Program-made: the position numbers and the translations under genes | Part shown: positions 14,701 through 26,967 of the stretch, piece by piece | Numbering within the stretch: the stretch's first letter is position 1 | How the letters are laid out: each line of letters begins with the position of its first letter | Source of the DNA: Clitopilus passeckerianus | Taxonomy: Eukaryota; Basidiomycota; Agaricomycetes; Agaricales; Entolomataceae | Reading direction: 5' to 3' | DNA length: 64,000 nt | Assembly: GCA_944990035.1 (NCBI GenBank) | Contig: CALYLX010000142.1 | Span: 1,178,001 to 1,242,000 of the forward strand | The notes under the pieces: generated by a model | The model's database searches: none | Told to the model about the DNA's origin: nothing | The model's input: only the letters and a program-made list of their open reading frames with translations

Positions 14701-16931
14701 TTCGCGCAATTGGACCCTGTAAGCATAGTTGAGCACCTCTAAAGTCTTCGGATCCTGACCATGTTTCGAAGTTCAACGGCCTACCAGACTCCGACCCGAT
14801 CTTCTCCAAAAAAAGGGTCTCCGAGACACTGACATATGGATATCTAGAAATGCTGGGAACCCTTAGCAGGTATAAAGACGGCATCGAGTAAGCGACCAAA
14901 TGTTCTGTCGGCTTGCCTGCTCTAATAATCATCTCCGCAGACTCATGGAGAAGTTCAAGGTTTTCACGGCTTTCTATCATTTGAGTGAACTGCGCAGCCG
15001 GGAAGATCTGATGAAGGGAATCATCGAAAACCTGGACTATAGCATGTGCGTTTGGTAACTACGGTTTTAGCACATTACTCATCTCTTCCTTCTAGTGATG
15101 GGCATCCGCGGATAGTTCTCTCCAAGGCCTTGACCTCCAGCTACAAGGTCCGTCATTCGCCAGCTGTATGCGCGCCCAGTGGTTCACACTATAAATAGCA
15201 CATTCGACTCTATGCAACACAACATCTTGGTGAATTGATTCGGGGCTCAATCAGTGCGAACGCATGGACCCTTCGACTGCTTTTGACTCAGTTGTACGAC
15301 CCATCTCCTGAAGTGTGCGAATTGGCCGTTTCGTTCCTGCAAGAGGTCTGTGAATCCAAAGAGATTTTGACTCTTGTGGTCGAGATGCAACCGACTATGC
15401 ACCATCTGGGAGAGATTGGGCATCCGTTACTACTCAAGTATGTCCTTCAACCTTTCCTGACACGCGGATCCCTCACACAACCCCGTCAAGGTTCATGTCC
15501 ACCCCTGTGGGCTTCCGCTACCTATACGATACTGGTTATATTGATAGGGAAATGGAAATGTGGTTCAATGTGCGTATTGTTTGGTCTTTATCAACTTCTT
15601 GATCTTGAAGCTGAGGCGTTCACGTTCCAGGAAAGAAACATCTATTACGTCGTGCAAGTGGAAGTATTTCTTTCGAAGGTGTTCAGCATCTCTCCTGACG
15701 ATGAGGATGATACGTTGTAAGTTTGTTCCTGTCAGCGCTATGCAATTTACTCATGTATGCGTAGGGCCTTCGAGGGATCTGTTCCTCCACATTTCTATGG
15801 CGAGATGGCCAAGACCGAACTGGGATGTCAAATCTTGCAGGAGAAGGGGCATTTTGCCGAGTTCTCTCAATTCATTCGCAAGCATGGGGATGAAAGTGAT
15901 GACACGGAGCTCATCATGAAATTGAAAAGCATCCTGTGGGCCGTGGTGAGCACTGTTGCCCCCTGGCTTGCAACTTAGATAATTCAATAATCTTTATTTA
16001 GGGCAATGTCGGTGCAACTGAAGGTGGCTTACCGTTCCTGGAAGAGGAAGAAATTATCCCCGCCGTGGTAGACATAGCTCACAAATCTGCCGTCCCGTCG
16101 ATAAGAGGGTGAGCATATGTCGGTCTTGCCAACCCACTTCTGACATCGTCAATAGCACCTGCTTCTTTGTATTGGGTTTAATTTCTTCCACTCTACAAGG
16201 GGCGGAAATCCTTGATGACTACGATTGGGAAGCGACACTTTCTCCCTTGGGTCTCCCCAATGGTATCTGCATTCCTGCCAATTTTGAGGACTTCATTCAG
16301 GTATGGCAGCCTCCTGCTAGTTTTGCGCCTTCTCATCATCACGCAGATTCCTTCCTGGACTCCAGTCAAGTTTGGAGAGACTCAAGCTCGGCTTCTACCC
16401 CCTTCGAGTGATACAGAGGTCGAAATCCTGACCGCGATTCAGAATCTTGCGAATGCGGTCATTGCGAACACAGCTTCAAGGTCTCTGGCAAGGTGAGAAT
16501 AGCATTTTACTACTAGAAAGCACTTGATCCGAATGGACACAAGAATGAAATCTCGGCCAGAGTATCGCCCCGCGTTCGCATCCCCAAGCACCTTCTACAG
16601 AGCACTGCAGCTCATCTCCACGCAACGTTATCGGCTGCCAGTCAGGCGATACATCGTCGACCTGTTCCATGTTGGCATGAACCCAGACATCACGGACAAA
16701 CTTAACGATTGCAGAACATCACTCAGAGCGCCTGACTCTTTTGAGCCATCAACAGCCCAGAAAACGCGCATGAGTATGTTCGGGCCACTCGGGAATACAC
16801 GCATGGAGGAAGACTCTGATAGTGAGGAGGAAGAATATCCGACGGCCAGAGTGCAGGCACCTCCGGTCCCACCACTTGAACCTGCTGTGAGCTTGCAGCC
16901 GGTTCACAGGATAGTTGGATTTGCTGTTTGA
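11714..16931 (+). CDS. TORC2 subunit RICTOR (AVO3/Ste20 family), with an apparent 1-nt frameshift
   Basis: Scaffold of TOR complex 2, which phosphorylates AGC kinases for actin and membrane homeostasis. I read 26 exons (first 11714-11866, 11918-12004, 12056-12137, 12189-12495; last 16347-16492, 16517-16931), total 3965 nt, one short of 1322 codons (about 1321 aa). An HR1-like coiled coil (residues about 52-107) precedes the RICTOR armadillo core, seen in LLIDIDLVAKSDGIPFLLHV, RTRAYLRLGVDLEI, TRKATLLMAEVLQMSNR, LPLSLAASIQ, SDPIFSKKRVSETLTYGYLE, GFRYLYDTGYI, FYGEMAKTELGCQILQ and KGTCFFVLGL-like GTCFFVLGLISST. The C-terminus is acidic (EEDSDSEEEE). The frame breaks at about 14680 in exon 14585-14718, where LQTEDQF must be followed by LAQIVKSFAQLDP in another frame; that exon is one base short. 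All other junctions are canonical and frame-consistent. It lies next to a ribosomal protein gene, with a RasGEF beyond. Confidence 0.93.
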
Positions 16932-17154
16932 CTACGGACATTGCGGAAATGTATCATTCTTGTATATTGTGCTGTATATCTGTACCCATGTATCGATAGT
17001 TTTACCCAAGTTTTACCAGCAACCGTGCAGGCTGAGAGCAGGTTTTGTGAGGTTGTGGCTGTGCACAAATGCTTTGTAGAGCCGTGAGAACCAAATAAGT
17101 TGCAGCCGACCTCCGAAGTCGGTTTTGGGCAGACTCGGGAACCACTTCATCACC

Positions 17155-17920
17155 ATGTCTTTGCTTCAAGCCTGCAGACAGGCTACCTATGGCCTCAAAG
17201 GATCATTGTCGCGACCAGCAACAACAATAATTAGCCGTTCTGTGGCTACAGGAGCAAGCCCATCCGACTCTGCACCCCCGGCGACCAAGGAGTCCTCAGA
17301 GATTGTTGCGCCCGTCGAGACCCCTCGAGATGTTCTCGTCGCAGATGTAGTCAGTGGTGCTCCGTGTACGTATGGTGGCCTTGAGAGTGTCAATATGCCT
17401 TTGACATTTGAATGATTAGCCCAACTCCGTCATCGTCAAGTTCGAATTTATCAACCAACGAGAAATACCATGCAAAGTGGTGGGGCCAAGACGGAACGAT
17501 GGAGGATAGACTTCGATATCTTGCAAGGTGGTGGACGATGGGAGAACCCTCTTATGGGTTACGCTAGCTCGTGAGTTTAGGCGGGCTCAACTCCAATGAA
17601 GCTCGCTCATTGCCGTCAGTGCCGACTATATGCAAGGAACCCGCATGTCGTTCCGAAGCCGTGAAGACGCTGTTCACTTCGCTGAGAAGCAAGGTATGTG
17701 AGCCTGTTCCTAAATTACAACAAATGCTCAAAGTATGGCCCAACATGATTAGGGTGGGATTACTATATGTGAGTCTATTCTCTGTGGCTTCTCCTACTCA
17801 TTTGCTGATATTCTCTTTGTTGACAGTCAACCCACGGCTACTAAGAAAATCCCTCCTAAGAACTATGCCGAAAATTACCAATACAAGCCGGGCAAGCTGA
17901 GGATCCAAAAGACTAAGTAG
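17155..17920 (+). CDS. NDUFS4: NADH:ubiquinone oxidoreductase subunit NDUFS4 (complex I 18 kDa)
   Basis: Nuclear-encoded accessory subunit of mitochondrial complex I, in the peripheral arm. Five exons (17155-17365, 17420-17570, 17620-17693, 17753-17768, 17827-17920) total 546 nt, 181 aa. The first 40 or so residues are basic, Ser/Thr-rich and free of acidic residues, consistent with a mitochondrial presequence. The ETC complex I domain follows: VRIYQPTRNTMQSG, WRIDFDILQGGGRWENPLMG, FRSREDAVHFAEKQGWDYY, KNYAENYQYKPGKLRIQKTK. Exon 4 is a 16-nt micro-exon encoding the end of EKQGWDYY; without it the frame fails. The donor of exon 1 could be GTGTAC or GTACGT; the latter keeps frame. It is co-oriented with RICTOR, 223 bp downstream. 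Confidence 0.94.
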
Positions 17921-18252
17921 TTCCTTGGATGTAATCCTCATAGACTGCAATCATTATTTTCTCGGCCGACTGAAGGACTCTATCTGAACCCATTGTCATG
18001 TTCCACAAAATTTGCATGTCCATCTTCACTACAAAATCACCAATAATGAGATGTTATCAATTATGGTAAAGTCTGTATGACGAAAGGCGAAACTCTGGAT
18101 GGACTGGTGTACATTAAAATTATTATAGATTATTTGAAGTAGTGATAGCGATGGTAGGTTCAACAAGTACTACGGAACGAGGTACAACAGGCAATGAGCG
18201 ATTATTTAGTTGGTAAGGTGTACTTTACATATACGACATCAGCCCTCGAGGT
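17921..18252. other. Intergenic, tail-to-tail (NDUFS4 / DUF6534 copy A)
   Basis: 332 bp, AT-rich, serving as 3' flanks of two convergent genes. Nothing recognisable seen. Confidence 0.5.
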
Positions 18253-20001
18253 CTACACTCTATCGAATGCTCCGGTTGCCTTGGCGTCTAGTTCCTTCTC
18301 GTACGAATCGCCGTGGTGGTCGTCGAGATCGACCTTGGAAGGGTCTGCTTGTGCGTGAGATTCAACGTGAACGAACACCTCCGTATTCTGCTATAAGGAA
18401 TTTAGCGGGTGCTTGGCCTAGAGATCAAGAATACTTACGCGTTCGCTACGAGTCCCAGGTGGGAGGGTGCTGAGGGTGATATTGCCAGTGCTAATAATAC
18501 CCTCAGAGTGTTCTGAGTTGCTGTCGTATTTCCAGAAGTCCCTTGCATTCAAGCTACTCATAAGAGAGTTGGTGTAGAGCTTGGACAGCGGGAAGTTGAA
18601 AATCAGATGTCTGTGAGTTTCTATTAGCACATGCAAGGATGTTCAAAGACGCTGCATCGCACCGGCCAGTGGGCTATGAGCACAGACCAAAGCGGTTAGA
18701 AGGCGAACAGACATCAATACAAGGAAATAATTACATCGGCAAGGTAGACGATAAGGTCGACAAGCCTGAAGGGAGAATTGTCAGAGAAACTTCCATGGGA
18801 GACCAGGAAGTGTACTCACGCCCAGACCGCAGTAAGCAGACCCGTTTGAACAGTCACTAAATTTGAGCGTAAACCTTCTCTCCAAAGACTCCAACCCATG
18901 CGAAATTTTACTTACAACGAACGATCTTGTCGATATAGCCGTTTGTCTTCGCGAACCCAGTTCTTTGCCGGTTCTGAGTTACGCTCCACATCAGCCCTGA
19001 GCCTGCCTATTAGATTACTAACTCACCAGATAGCCAACCAAGCTGGTGGTGATCAATAGGTCTGCAAGGACAGCCGATACCAGCCCTGAAAACGCTGTGA
19101 GTGAGACCGTCCTGAGAAATTGGTAGCCATCCCACTAACAGACAATAACAACGGCCTTGAACTTCTGGAATTGAATGAACTCGGGGACGAAGCTGATTGC
19201 AGCAGCGGTTGCGGTACCCATCACTGTAAAGAAACAGGTGAGCGAGATCCTTGGGTTGGATTGTCCGAAAGAACAAAAATCATACAGATGGAGGCAAGAG
19301 AACAAACCATGACGATGGTGACAAGGAACCAGTTTCGAGTCAAGACCTTGAGCCTTCTAACATAGAACGCTTGGACCAGGCCACCAATAATACCCTAAGT
19401 GCTACGATCAGCCTCGGTCGAATCCCATCCGTTTGAATACAGTACCGTCATGGCAGGATCTGCGCAAGGTAAAATCTTTCAGCACAGTAAGCTTCCGGGA
19501 TCCAATTTAGAACATACCCGTCGCAAAAATCCAATCGGCGGTTTGCAGATATGCGACATCGCCTGAGAAAACTAGGTGTGAGCATTGCGGGCAACGCGGG
19601 AACGGAGGCGGACTGACCGAAGTGAATAATGACAGAGCGGTAGACGTATACGATGGTGAAGATGGTTTGCAGGGTATCCGCAAAGAACATGAGGTATATC
19701 TGCAATGCAAATGTTCAAGCGTCCAAAACTAGGGGGGCTCAAAAGACACGCACAAATGCTTGGACCCAGACATTATCCCTGGACAGAAACCCTCATGAGT
19801 TTCATAAAATACATTGTCTAGGGGGTCCGTACCGTCGATGCGAATTATAGTAGAGGTAGATTTGAGTTATGGTGATCCCATACAGCATGACATTGAGAAT
19901 GGTCCCAATGAGCATTGGGCCATGCCTGGGAAGTCGTGTTAGATGTCATCATCACTCTAGAACTGCAATACATACGCGACTTCTGCTGGTCCGAGAGCCA
20001 T
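18253..20001 (-). CDS. DUF6534 multi-pass membrane protein, copy A
   Basis: Member of the Agaricomycete DUF6534 family; function unknown. Exons read in frame: 20001-19976 (MALGPAEVA), 19925-19833, 19778-19754, 19699-19618, 19562-19518, 19459-19446, 19394-19286, 19223-19140, 19085-19027, then three or more to TAG at 18253. Hallmarks in family order: HGPMLIGTILNVMLYG, DNVWVQAF, ADTLQTIFTIVYVYRSVI, YLQTADWIFAT, a GGLVQAFYVRRLKVL loop, VPEFIQFQKFK, GYIDKIVRFTVQTGLLTAVW and the diagnostic HLIFNFPLSKLYTNSLM with SSLNARDFW. Seven hydrophobic segments are visible, then a hydrophilic C-tail ending EKELDAKATGAFDRV. Compared with copies C and D it has an extra intron after DPAMT and an 11-nt micro-exon (CCCACTGGCCG) coding PTG. 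All pieces keep frame, so it looks intact. Confidence 0.85.
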
Positions 20002-22266
20002 AGTTCAGCTCAGGAAGAAATCAGAGGGGCTGACGGTTTTGAGGAGGGGCACTGAGTTCTGACGTCGAACCAGCGGCTATATAAGAACCTTGACCACTGG
20101 CGAAGGTTAAAATTTGAAACGGTCCTCGATAGAAACAAGGATAATCGAGGCGGACAGGCCTGTGAGGGGATCTGTCCAATTGGAATAATTAAGCGGGGCC
20201 GGCTAAAAGCTTATGCCAGGGTTGTGCTGTTCACTGGAAGCATATCCTCAAAAAGACTAGTTAAGGGTCCAGGGTGCTGTCAAACATGAAGTCGGATAAC
20301 ATTGGCTCTCCATGAAATTTCATTTCGCTCTGAAGTGATCTTGAACAGGAAAGCCTAACCATTGGTTACCGGACCCCTTCTCTTTTTTCCTTGCAAAATT
20401 CTGATTGGATCCTGCCATTACATCCAACCCGTTGTGATAACCTCAACAGCCATGTGGAGATGTCAATCAGGTCATCCGACATCAGAGGAAAGAGAGTAGG
20501 CTCGGGACGCTCTTGAGTGGAGGCAGAAGGTGTCCCATAGGTGCTGGGAGCTTCAGATTTGTTGTGCCCTGTGTTTCGACTAGGAAGAAGAACAAGTTCA
20601 GGACAGCACAATAGGAGAGGTGGCGATCCCTGGATCTTCCCCAGGGTCTACATATTCGTTTGCAGCCAGGACCTGTAAGAACTGTCAGGACATCGATGGT
20701 ACTCCGCCGACCGGGGTCGAACGTAGCATCTGTATAACTTTAAGGGCCGGTCGATTCGGTTACTATTAGACAACGAGTGTGAGGAGCAAACACTCTTTAA
20801 CCAGGCCCAGGCCGGCGGCTCCGAACCGCCACTTACAATTGAATGGATTGGCCCATGCAGACGAAATTTGGTAGTGGTGAACACAATTTAGCGATTGTGG
20901 AGGTGTGCGAGTTACCAGACTCGGGCAAATAATAAATCTGCAAACATCAAATGTGGTCTCGTGCTTGATATTTGAGATTCTTCTGACTGAGCCTGTTTAA
21001 CCACAAAAACCACAACAAATGCTCCTTCGTTTTTACTGAATCTTTGGCTCAAGATCCCTGGGGTTACGGCTTGTCCCAGTCGGTTCCAGAACACTTGGAT
21101 ATATCTTCCACATTGTGGTTTCGACGTCCCTTCCCAAAATCTTCCATTCCCAGAGGAGATCGCCAATTGATACTGTTGGTCCGGGTGCAATATCGTTTCT
21201 CGCTTGCTTCGAGTAGACCCGTTTAGCATTCAGAGGCTCGCCTCAGTGACCTGCTCGATCCTGATTCGCAGTCCGCTGCGGCACCAATTTTCCTGCCAGG
21301 CCAAGCTCACGAATCTTAAACGCCACTGCTTCGAAACGGCCAGCCGAACTATTCTTGAGAAGATCTCTGGGTAGCGCAACATCTCGGGAGGATTGCTAAC
21401 ACCTCCGATTCTATAATGAAAAACGATCTGCTCGTCGACCTTGCCTCATTTGTCTGGAACCGACCTTGAAATTGACAGGCCTATCTGCGTCAAGGCCGAC
21501 AGAAAAGGTAAGGCTGAGCGGTACAACTAGAATTGAAATAATACTGCTTCACGAGCAGCTTGATCAGTTCAACAGATAATCCAGCTTTTTCCTTCGGCTC
21601 AATGTCTGCTGGTAGATTCCCCCTCGTTGCACCAGCGCATTTTAATTTCGTTCTGAACGTGCCGGCAAGTTCCAAGATGGTGGCAACACAGTTCAAGGGG
21701 CCCACGTATGAAGGAGCGGTACTAGAGTGTAAGCTCCGTCATTGAAATCTGAAGCAAGGAACATTTGGCGCCTTCAGTCCCTACTAGGAACCATCTCGTG
21801 GCGACATCTCAGCTCTCAAACCAAAAGAAAAAAACACGAGGTCGCTTTATACAGTATTCATACTGAATGTCATCCGGGGAATATACAGTGGTAGTGGGGT
21901 GTACTGGGAGAAGTCACAAAAAGCTCCAAGTCAAAAGGTGCATCTCAGGCAGGAATGTAATCCTTCCCAGCCACTGGCTGCCAGTAGCTGTCCTTCCATG
22001 TGGTTGACTGCTCAAACTTGTTCGCTCCCTAAGAGAAGCGATGAAGTACGTCGGGCCCGCCTCGAGGACAAGGTGAAATGATTCTGAGCCTAACGCAGCC
22101 CTTGAACGCAGCGGGAAGGCGCGCCACTCACTGACTCTATGAAAACAGACCCTAGACCTCTCCTGCCTTCTCTGTGTCCAGGCGCGAATCCACAGTCTCG
22201 CTCGTCCTCTTCTGTTCATCCAGGATTCAATTGAGAAAATCAACCTGTGGCCCAGTGACATCACAC
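20002..22266. other. 2.3 kb gene-poor stretch between DUF6534 copies A and B
   Basis: Contains the promoter of copy A and the 3' flank of copy B. Short open frames occur on both strands but none shows a recognisable domain, splice-consistent extension or codon pattern like neighbouring genes. No tRNA or transposase signature seen. Confidence 0.45.
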
Positions 22267-23981
22267 TCACGGTTTGTGGCAACGACTAATGCGAAAAAGG
22301 CAAGTAAGTTCATACTCAGACTTTGAAACCGTATGTCTTTGTTTTTGAAAACTTACATAGGCTTCGTAGTCCCGGGTTACAATTGTTGCCTTGAACGTTG
22401 AGACGCCTTCCGTTTCCTCGTCGTCATCGTCATAGCGCCAAAACCGTCTTGCATTGAGGCTACTCATGAGCGAATTTGTGTACAGTTTCGAAAGAGGAAA
22501 ATTGAAGATCAGGTGCCTAGTCCCTGTCAAAGATTGCCGATCAGGAAAGCAGAGAAGACTTACAGTCCAGTTGGCTAAGAACGTGAAATTAGACCAGAAT
22601 TGCGAGCATACAATGTGCATACCACCCACGTTTAGTAAGTAGAGTAGCAGATCGACAACACTAGAGAATTCAGTAGGGTCAATTTGCAAAGTTCAATTCA
22701 ATCGAGGATTTGCATAACGCACGCCCATAGGGATGTCAAGAGACCTGAGTGAAACGTCATATCTCCATTAGTAGCCAGCGATGAGATTTGAACGCACCTG
22801 TCTGTATTGTGACTGTAGGTGAAGAACTTTAGCAGAGAAATTTGGCACAGATTGCCCGAGATCCACTCACGCCGAATAACGCGGTCAATGTAGGTGTCCA
22901 CACGTCCGTTTATCTCTCTCTTATATTTTCGCTATCAAATTTTTGGTCAGCTGCCTTGAGCGAGTTGTCCGGTCAACGAGGTGAGCGGGAAGTACCAGAT
23001 GTGACGTCAAACTGAACGTTATGAGCAAATCTGCTACTGCGCTACAGCCTAACCCTGTTGCGTCCAAGATTGTAAGACTTTGCGAAATTCTGAACGGCTT
23101 GACGTACAGAGGATGACAACGACTTTGAACTTCTGGAATTGAACAAATTCGGGGACGAAGCCAATGGCGATTGCCGTCGCGATCCCCATAACTTCGAAAA
23201 TAGCCAATAGGATCAGTATTCAAATAGAGTTGCATGGAGAAAAGTACTCACGAAAGGTTAATGACGCGCAAAGCGTTATGAAGCACGCCATGGCCCAACT
23301 ACCAGAGAGAATCTTTACTCTCCAGGCAAAGAATCCTTGAACAAGACCGCCCAGTATTCCCTACAAAAGTCACTTCGCTATTTGAAAAAGGGGCTGCGTC
23401 GTGAGCTCACAGTGAGAGCCGGGTCTAGATATCGTATAGGTCAAGAACAGCTGATCGTGAACTGGAGATGTATCACGAACCTGTTGCAAATACCCAGTTG
23501 GCAGTCTGCAGACTCCGAAGGTCACCTGTGATAGAGGCCCAAATGTAAAGCTTTGCTTGCAGCGGTGACATCTTTGCGCTTACCGAATTTAGTGATTAAC
23601 GCCTCATAGGAGTATTGGATAGTGAAGATTGTATGAATAGTATCGCCGAGGAACATGAAATAGACCTTCGGGGGAACAAGTGAGTATACCCGGCCAGAGA
23701 GTGCCAGGGAGAGGCTCCCACAAACTGCTGAATCCATCGAGGATCTCTGGAACAATAGTTTAAGCCAGTCAATGCCGTGAAGCTGCTCTCAGATGTCGTA
23801 CCGTTTTGAGGAATTATGGTAAAGATAGACTTGCGTAATCGTTATTCCATACAGCAGGATGTTCAAAAGAGTTCCAATCAGCACGGGGCCATGCCTGTCA
23901 AGGAAAGATTTTGTCAGTCAAAGGTACCGAGATAATGTGCAACGCGACCTCTTACGCGACTTCAGCGGGCGAGAGCTCCAT
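22267..23981 (-). CDS. DUF6534 multi-pass membrane protein, copy B (C-terminus uncertain)
   Basis: Second minus-strand DUF6534 gene. Start MELSPAEVA at 23981, then HGP(V)LIGTLLN, ADTxHTIFTIQYSYEALI, LRSLQTANWVFAT, GGLVQGF, VPEFVQFQKFK, GCSAVADLLITFSLT, TYIDRVIR, LTIQT then GLLTSLWA, VVDLLLYLL, PTG and HLIFNFPLSKLYTNSLM with SSLNARRFWRYDDDDEE. It shares with copy A the intron after DPALT and an 11-nt micro-exon (CCAACTGGACT). The segment matching the single 37-nt exon of C/D is itself split into 15 + 22 nt, and the loop before TYIDRVIR is diverged and three bases longer. The tail after TRDYEAY lacks the usual VHVE motif. I end it at the in-frame TGA (22267-22269), but a GTAAGT donor at the TAT of EAY suggests a further exon I could not identify. 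Confidence 0.75.
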
Positions 23982-24615
23982 CGCATACGTTGCAGGTGAG
24001 AGTCTTGATGGGGCCAGCACTAGGTGCAAAACTCAAGCAGGGCCCATTTATATGAGACCATAAAGCTGCTGTGCCCTCTTAATCTAGGGAGTAAACGTGT
24101 TCGGCCCCAGGGTCGTTTACGTTGGGATTCGATTGATTACGTCCATTGGAAGGCCTCGGACCCTTGAAAGGGGATTCCTACACTCCTCAATCATCTGTCT
24201 AGGCCTTGGAAAGACTAGCAGCGCTCAGCCGTTAGCTGACGACTCCTATGTGCTAGAAAGGTTTTTTGACCAGAAAAGCCTGCACAGTGCGTGCGGTCAA
24301 CGAAGAAAGACAACTTCCGATTCAACCGCCCATAAAGCGAATGCGTCACGAAGCCACAAGTGTTCTAAGCGAGGAAAGTCCAATTCAGTTGTCCTATAGA
24401 CTCTCTGGCCTAAGCCGAAGTAGATAGGTACCCAACGTCGAATTAGACTTCCATAGTTCCTTAGGTGCTATCAGCTTCGGTAACCAGTTGTGGGCTGAGG
24501 GAATGCCCGCACGTCCTGACGAGAGAACCCTTTTGCGAGAACTTGGTGGCTGCAAACATGATCAGGACGCATGCGTGACCGTGAATTCATGATGTCACGC
24601 GCTCAGCATACAGTA
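23982..24615. other. Intergenic between DUF6534 copy B and the inverted-repeat element
   Basis: 634 bp between divergent genes; promoter of copy B on the left. No coding potential recognised. Confidence 0.45.
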
Positions 24616-24779
24616 GAAATTCTCATAATGCATAAGCCGAAATCCGACCTCGGCCAATGCATTATGAGAAATATGCATTAGGACATATGCTTTTGGCTGG
24701 GGAAACCAGGCAAAAATCCCGCCAGAAGCAATGCGTTATGAGAATTATGCATAAGGAGAATATGCATTATGAGAATTTC
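24616..24779. repeat. 164-bp AT-rich element with perfect 18-bp terminal inverted repeats
   Basis: The 18-mer GAAATTCTCATAATGCAT at 24616-24633 is exactly reverse-complemented at 24762-24779. Internal copies of the same core lie at 24657-24670 (inverted; with the left arm it makes a perfect 14-bp hairpin arm pair around a 23-nt loop) and, with one mismatch, at about 24729-24755. Such size, AT content and inverted termini resemble a MITE; a palindromic promoter element of NCA2 is the alternative. No clear target-site duplication is visible, and there is no coding capacity. The right terminus overlaps an in-frame ATG upstream of NCA2. Confidence 0.6.
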
Positions 24780-24786
24780 ATCTGTA

Positions 24787-26967
24787 ATGCCTTCAGCGTT
24801 CGTCGACCACCTCTTGCAGCCATTGGCTGTATCCCGTCCACATACACCCACCGGGAACGAAAGCAACCAGCTTCAAATATATGAGTTCACGGACAGAAAA
24901 CAACAGCTTCATGCTGTACTCGCAAACCTCAGCCGAGCATCCTTCTCAGAGTCCTTGGTAGAACATGCCATTCAGTCTCTAGGTCAGGCAGACCCACGTT
25001 CTCCAGGACCCCAGGCTCTTTCCAAGGATTCAGAAGTCTCTGAACTTGAACGTGCAATTACTGAGAAGCTCCTCGTTGGGCTTTACTCGAAAGGCTTGGA
25101 GACTTGCCTTGCCCAAGCCTCGACTACAGAATCCGATGTTGAATGGTGGGAAGACGCTCAACGCACACGCCTTGACATTCTATGGTATACCCTGCAAAGT
25201 ACGTTCAGCTTGCTCCATATCCGAACTCGTTGGAATTTACCAGTTTATACAGCGTTGCCAACCAGACTTGCACGATTAGCCACTGTAATCACAAATACAA
25301 TCCGCGAGCAAGGTCGTGAAGTGAACCTTGAGTCTCTTCGGGCTCTATCCTTGCATCAACTCATGGCTTCTCCTCACCGAGGTCGGCCTAATGCATTATT
25401 GGTGGCCTGTTATCCTCACCTCCGCCACCAATCCTATTCCGTAACCTCCTCTACCATTTTCGCTAATAAAGAGGCAGAAAATGGCGATGACCTATCTTAT
25501 ATTCGAAAGATCTTTAACGCTGTATTGGCATGGGCTGAATTGCCCCTGACCCTGGCCAGTCAGGAATGCACCAACAAACGGAGAGAACTGGAAAAAATTA
25601 GGGATTCGAAGGCGGAAATTCTTGGACATCTCACAGCATTGCGAGGGGAACTTCAAGTTGCTTTGAAGGACCCGAGCAAGGTGCAAGTATTCGCCCAGAA
25701 GCTCGTTCGCACCCTCGGCGAGGATCCAGACGACTTTGAAGAAGTTTCAAAACGGACATACACCATCTTCCCTCCCCTCGTTCAGCTCTCTACCATCGTT
25801 TTTCAGACTCAACATGTCTCTCATACTCGCAATATTAGGCTCCGCGAACTGGAACGCCCCGCTCGCCTCACCCTTTTGTGGCCCAAGCTTGTATTCCTAC
25901 CCCCGATACTACTCTACGGCATCAAATATGCTTATTCGTCCCGGGTGGAACTGTCGCAAGTCCTCTCGGATGCGAAAGCTACTGCTGAAGGATTTTTGAA
26001 AGGATGGGTGATAGAGCCTCTCAAAGACGTAATCAAAACTGTTCGCGCCGGCGGTGAAGGCGGCGTTATTGTAATGAAAGAAGGCGTGGAAGCCGATATC
26101 GAGGTATGCTTCCTGGGCACTTCTCATTCTGAAAAATGCTAACACTCTTCACTAGTCGCTGGAGCGTATGGCACTCTCATTGGCGAAAGATCAACTTCGA
26201 TATGGGCCAGACCAACTAGCAGAGCTGTCCAAGCAAATTCGGCTCGGAAACCTGACTGCCATCCTGCAAATTTACGAAGAGGATATCAAGCGCCCAGTCA
26301 AATCCGCTATTGTGGGCACTCTCTTACGTTCACTGTTCATTCAGATCCAGAAAGCTAAAGTGTGTTTGCGCCCTATCTGCTAAACCCGGCGTCGGGCCTG
26401 ACATGTACGGCATTGTGATTAGGTCGATATTGACCAAGCCCTTACGGGAATTGACAAACTTCTGAAGTCACAAGAGTTGACGTTCGCCTTTGTGGGCGTG
26501 GCGCCGGCTTTGGGGCTATTGTACTTCTCCTCGGGTATGCTGCTCAACCTTCTACGTGGTGGAAGTCACAAGGGCCGCTACGGAGGCAAACGTAGAATTG
26601 CTGGAACTTTGTCGACCATGAGGTGTGTTCTGCAAACAACCAATCCGGCTCAAAGTTGATACTTACTGTATCTAACAGGCGAGTTGAGCGCCTATTGGTC
26701 TTCCAGCCTGGGCAAAGCCATGACGCCTCGAATTCCCAGATCTCGCCTTTGACTTCTGGCCTTTTAGTTCTTTCTGTGGCACGTCTACGTACCTTCGCCG
26801 AGACATGTTTACCCACGCAATCCAAATTCCGCGAAGGCTTTTTGGAAGACGTGGGGGATCTGGAGAACCCTGACCTTAACCGCGACGAGAAGATGAAGGT
26901 GGTCGAGCGGATGTGGCGGTGTTGGGGTGGGGTTCTGGGTTGGGGAAGGGTGATAGGCCATATGTGA
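24787..26967 (+). CDS. NCA2: NCA2-like mitochondrial protein (nuclear control of ATP synthase)
   Basis: Mitochondrial membrane protein; in yeast Nca2 supports expression of the Atp6/Atp8 subunits of ATP synthase. Four exons (24787-26103, 26156-26359, 26423-26622, 26679-26967) encode 669 aa from the ATG at 24787. A further in-frame ATG at 24769 (six codons earlier) lies inside the terminal inverted repeat, so I prefer 24787. Family blocks: WWEDAQRTRLDILWYTLQ, an RLTLLWPKLVFLPP segment followed by a hydrophobic stretch, IEPLKDVIKTVR, MALSLAKDQLRYG, YEEDIKRPVKSAIVGTLLRS, VDIDQALTGIDKLLKSQELT, then a second hydrophobic segment (FAFVGVAPALGLLYF), a C-terminal RRVERLLVFQP and FREGFLEDVGDLENPDL. All junctions are canonical and in frame. 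Tail-to-tail with the AA9 gene. Confidence 0.9.

Noticed and set aside
20002..22266. tRNA genes or transposon remnants in the gap between DUF6534 A and B
   Set aside because: No A-box/B-box pair with a foldable cloverleaf and no transposase or reverse-transcriptase motif was found by eye.
21914..22282. Long minus-strand open frame as the last exon of DUF6534 copy B
   Set aside because: Would add about 120 residues without resemblance to any other family tail; acceptor is plausible but the sequence looks non-coding.
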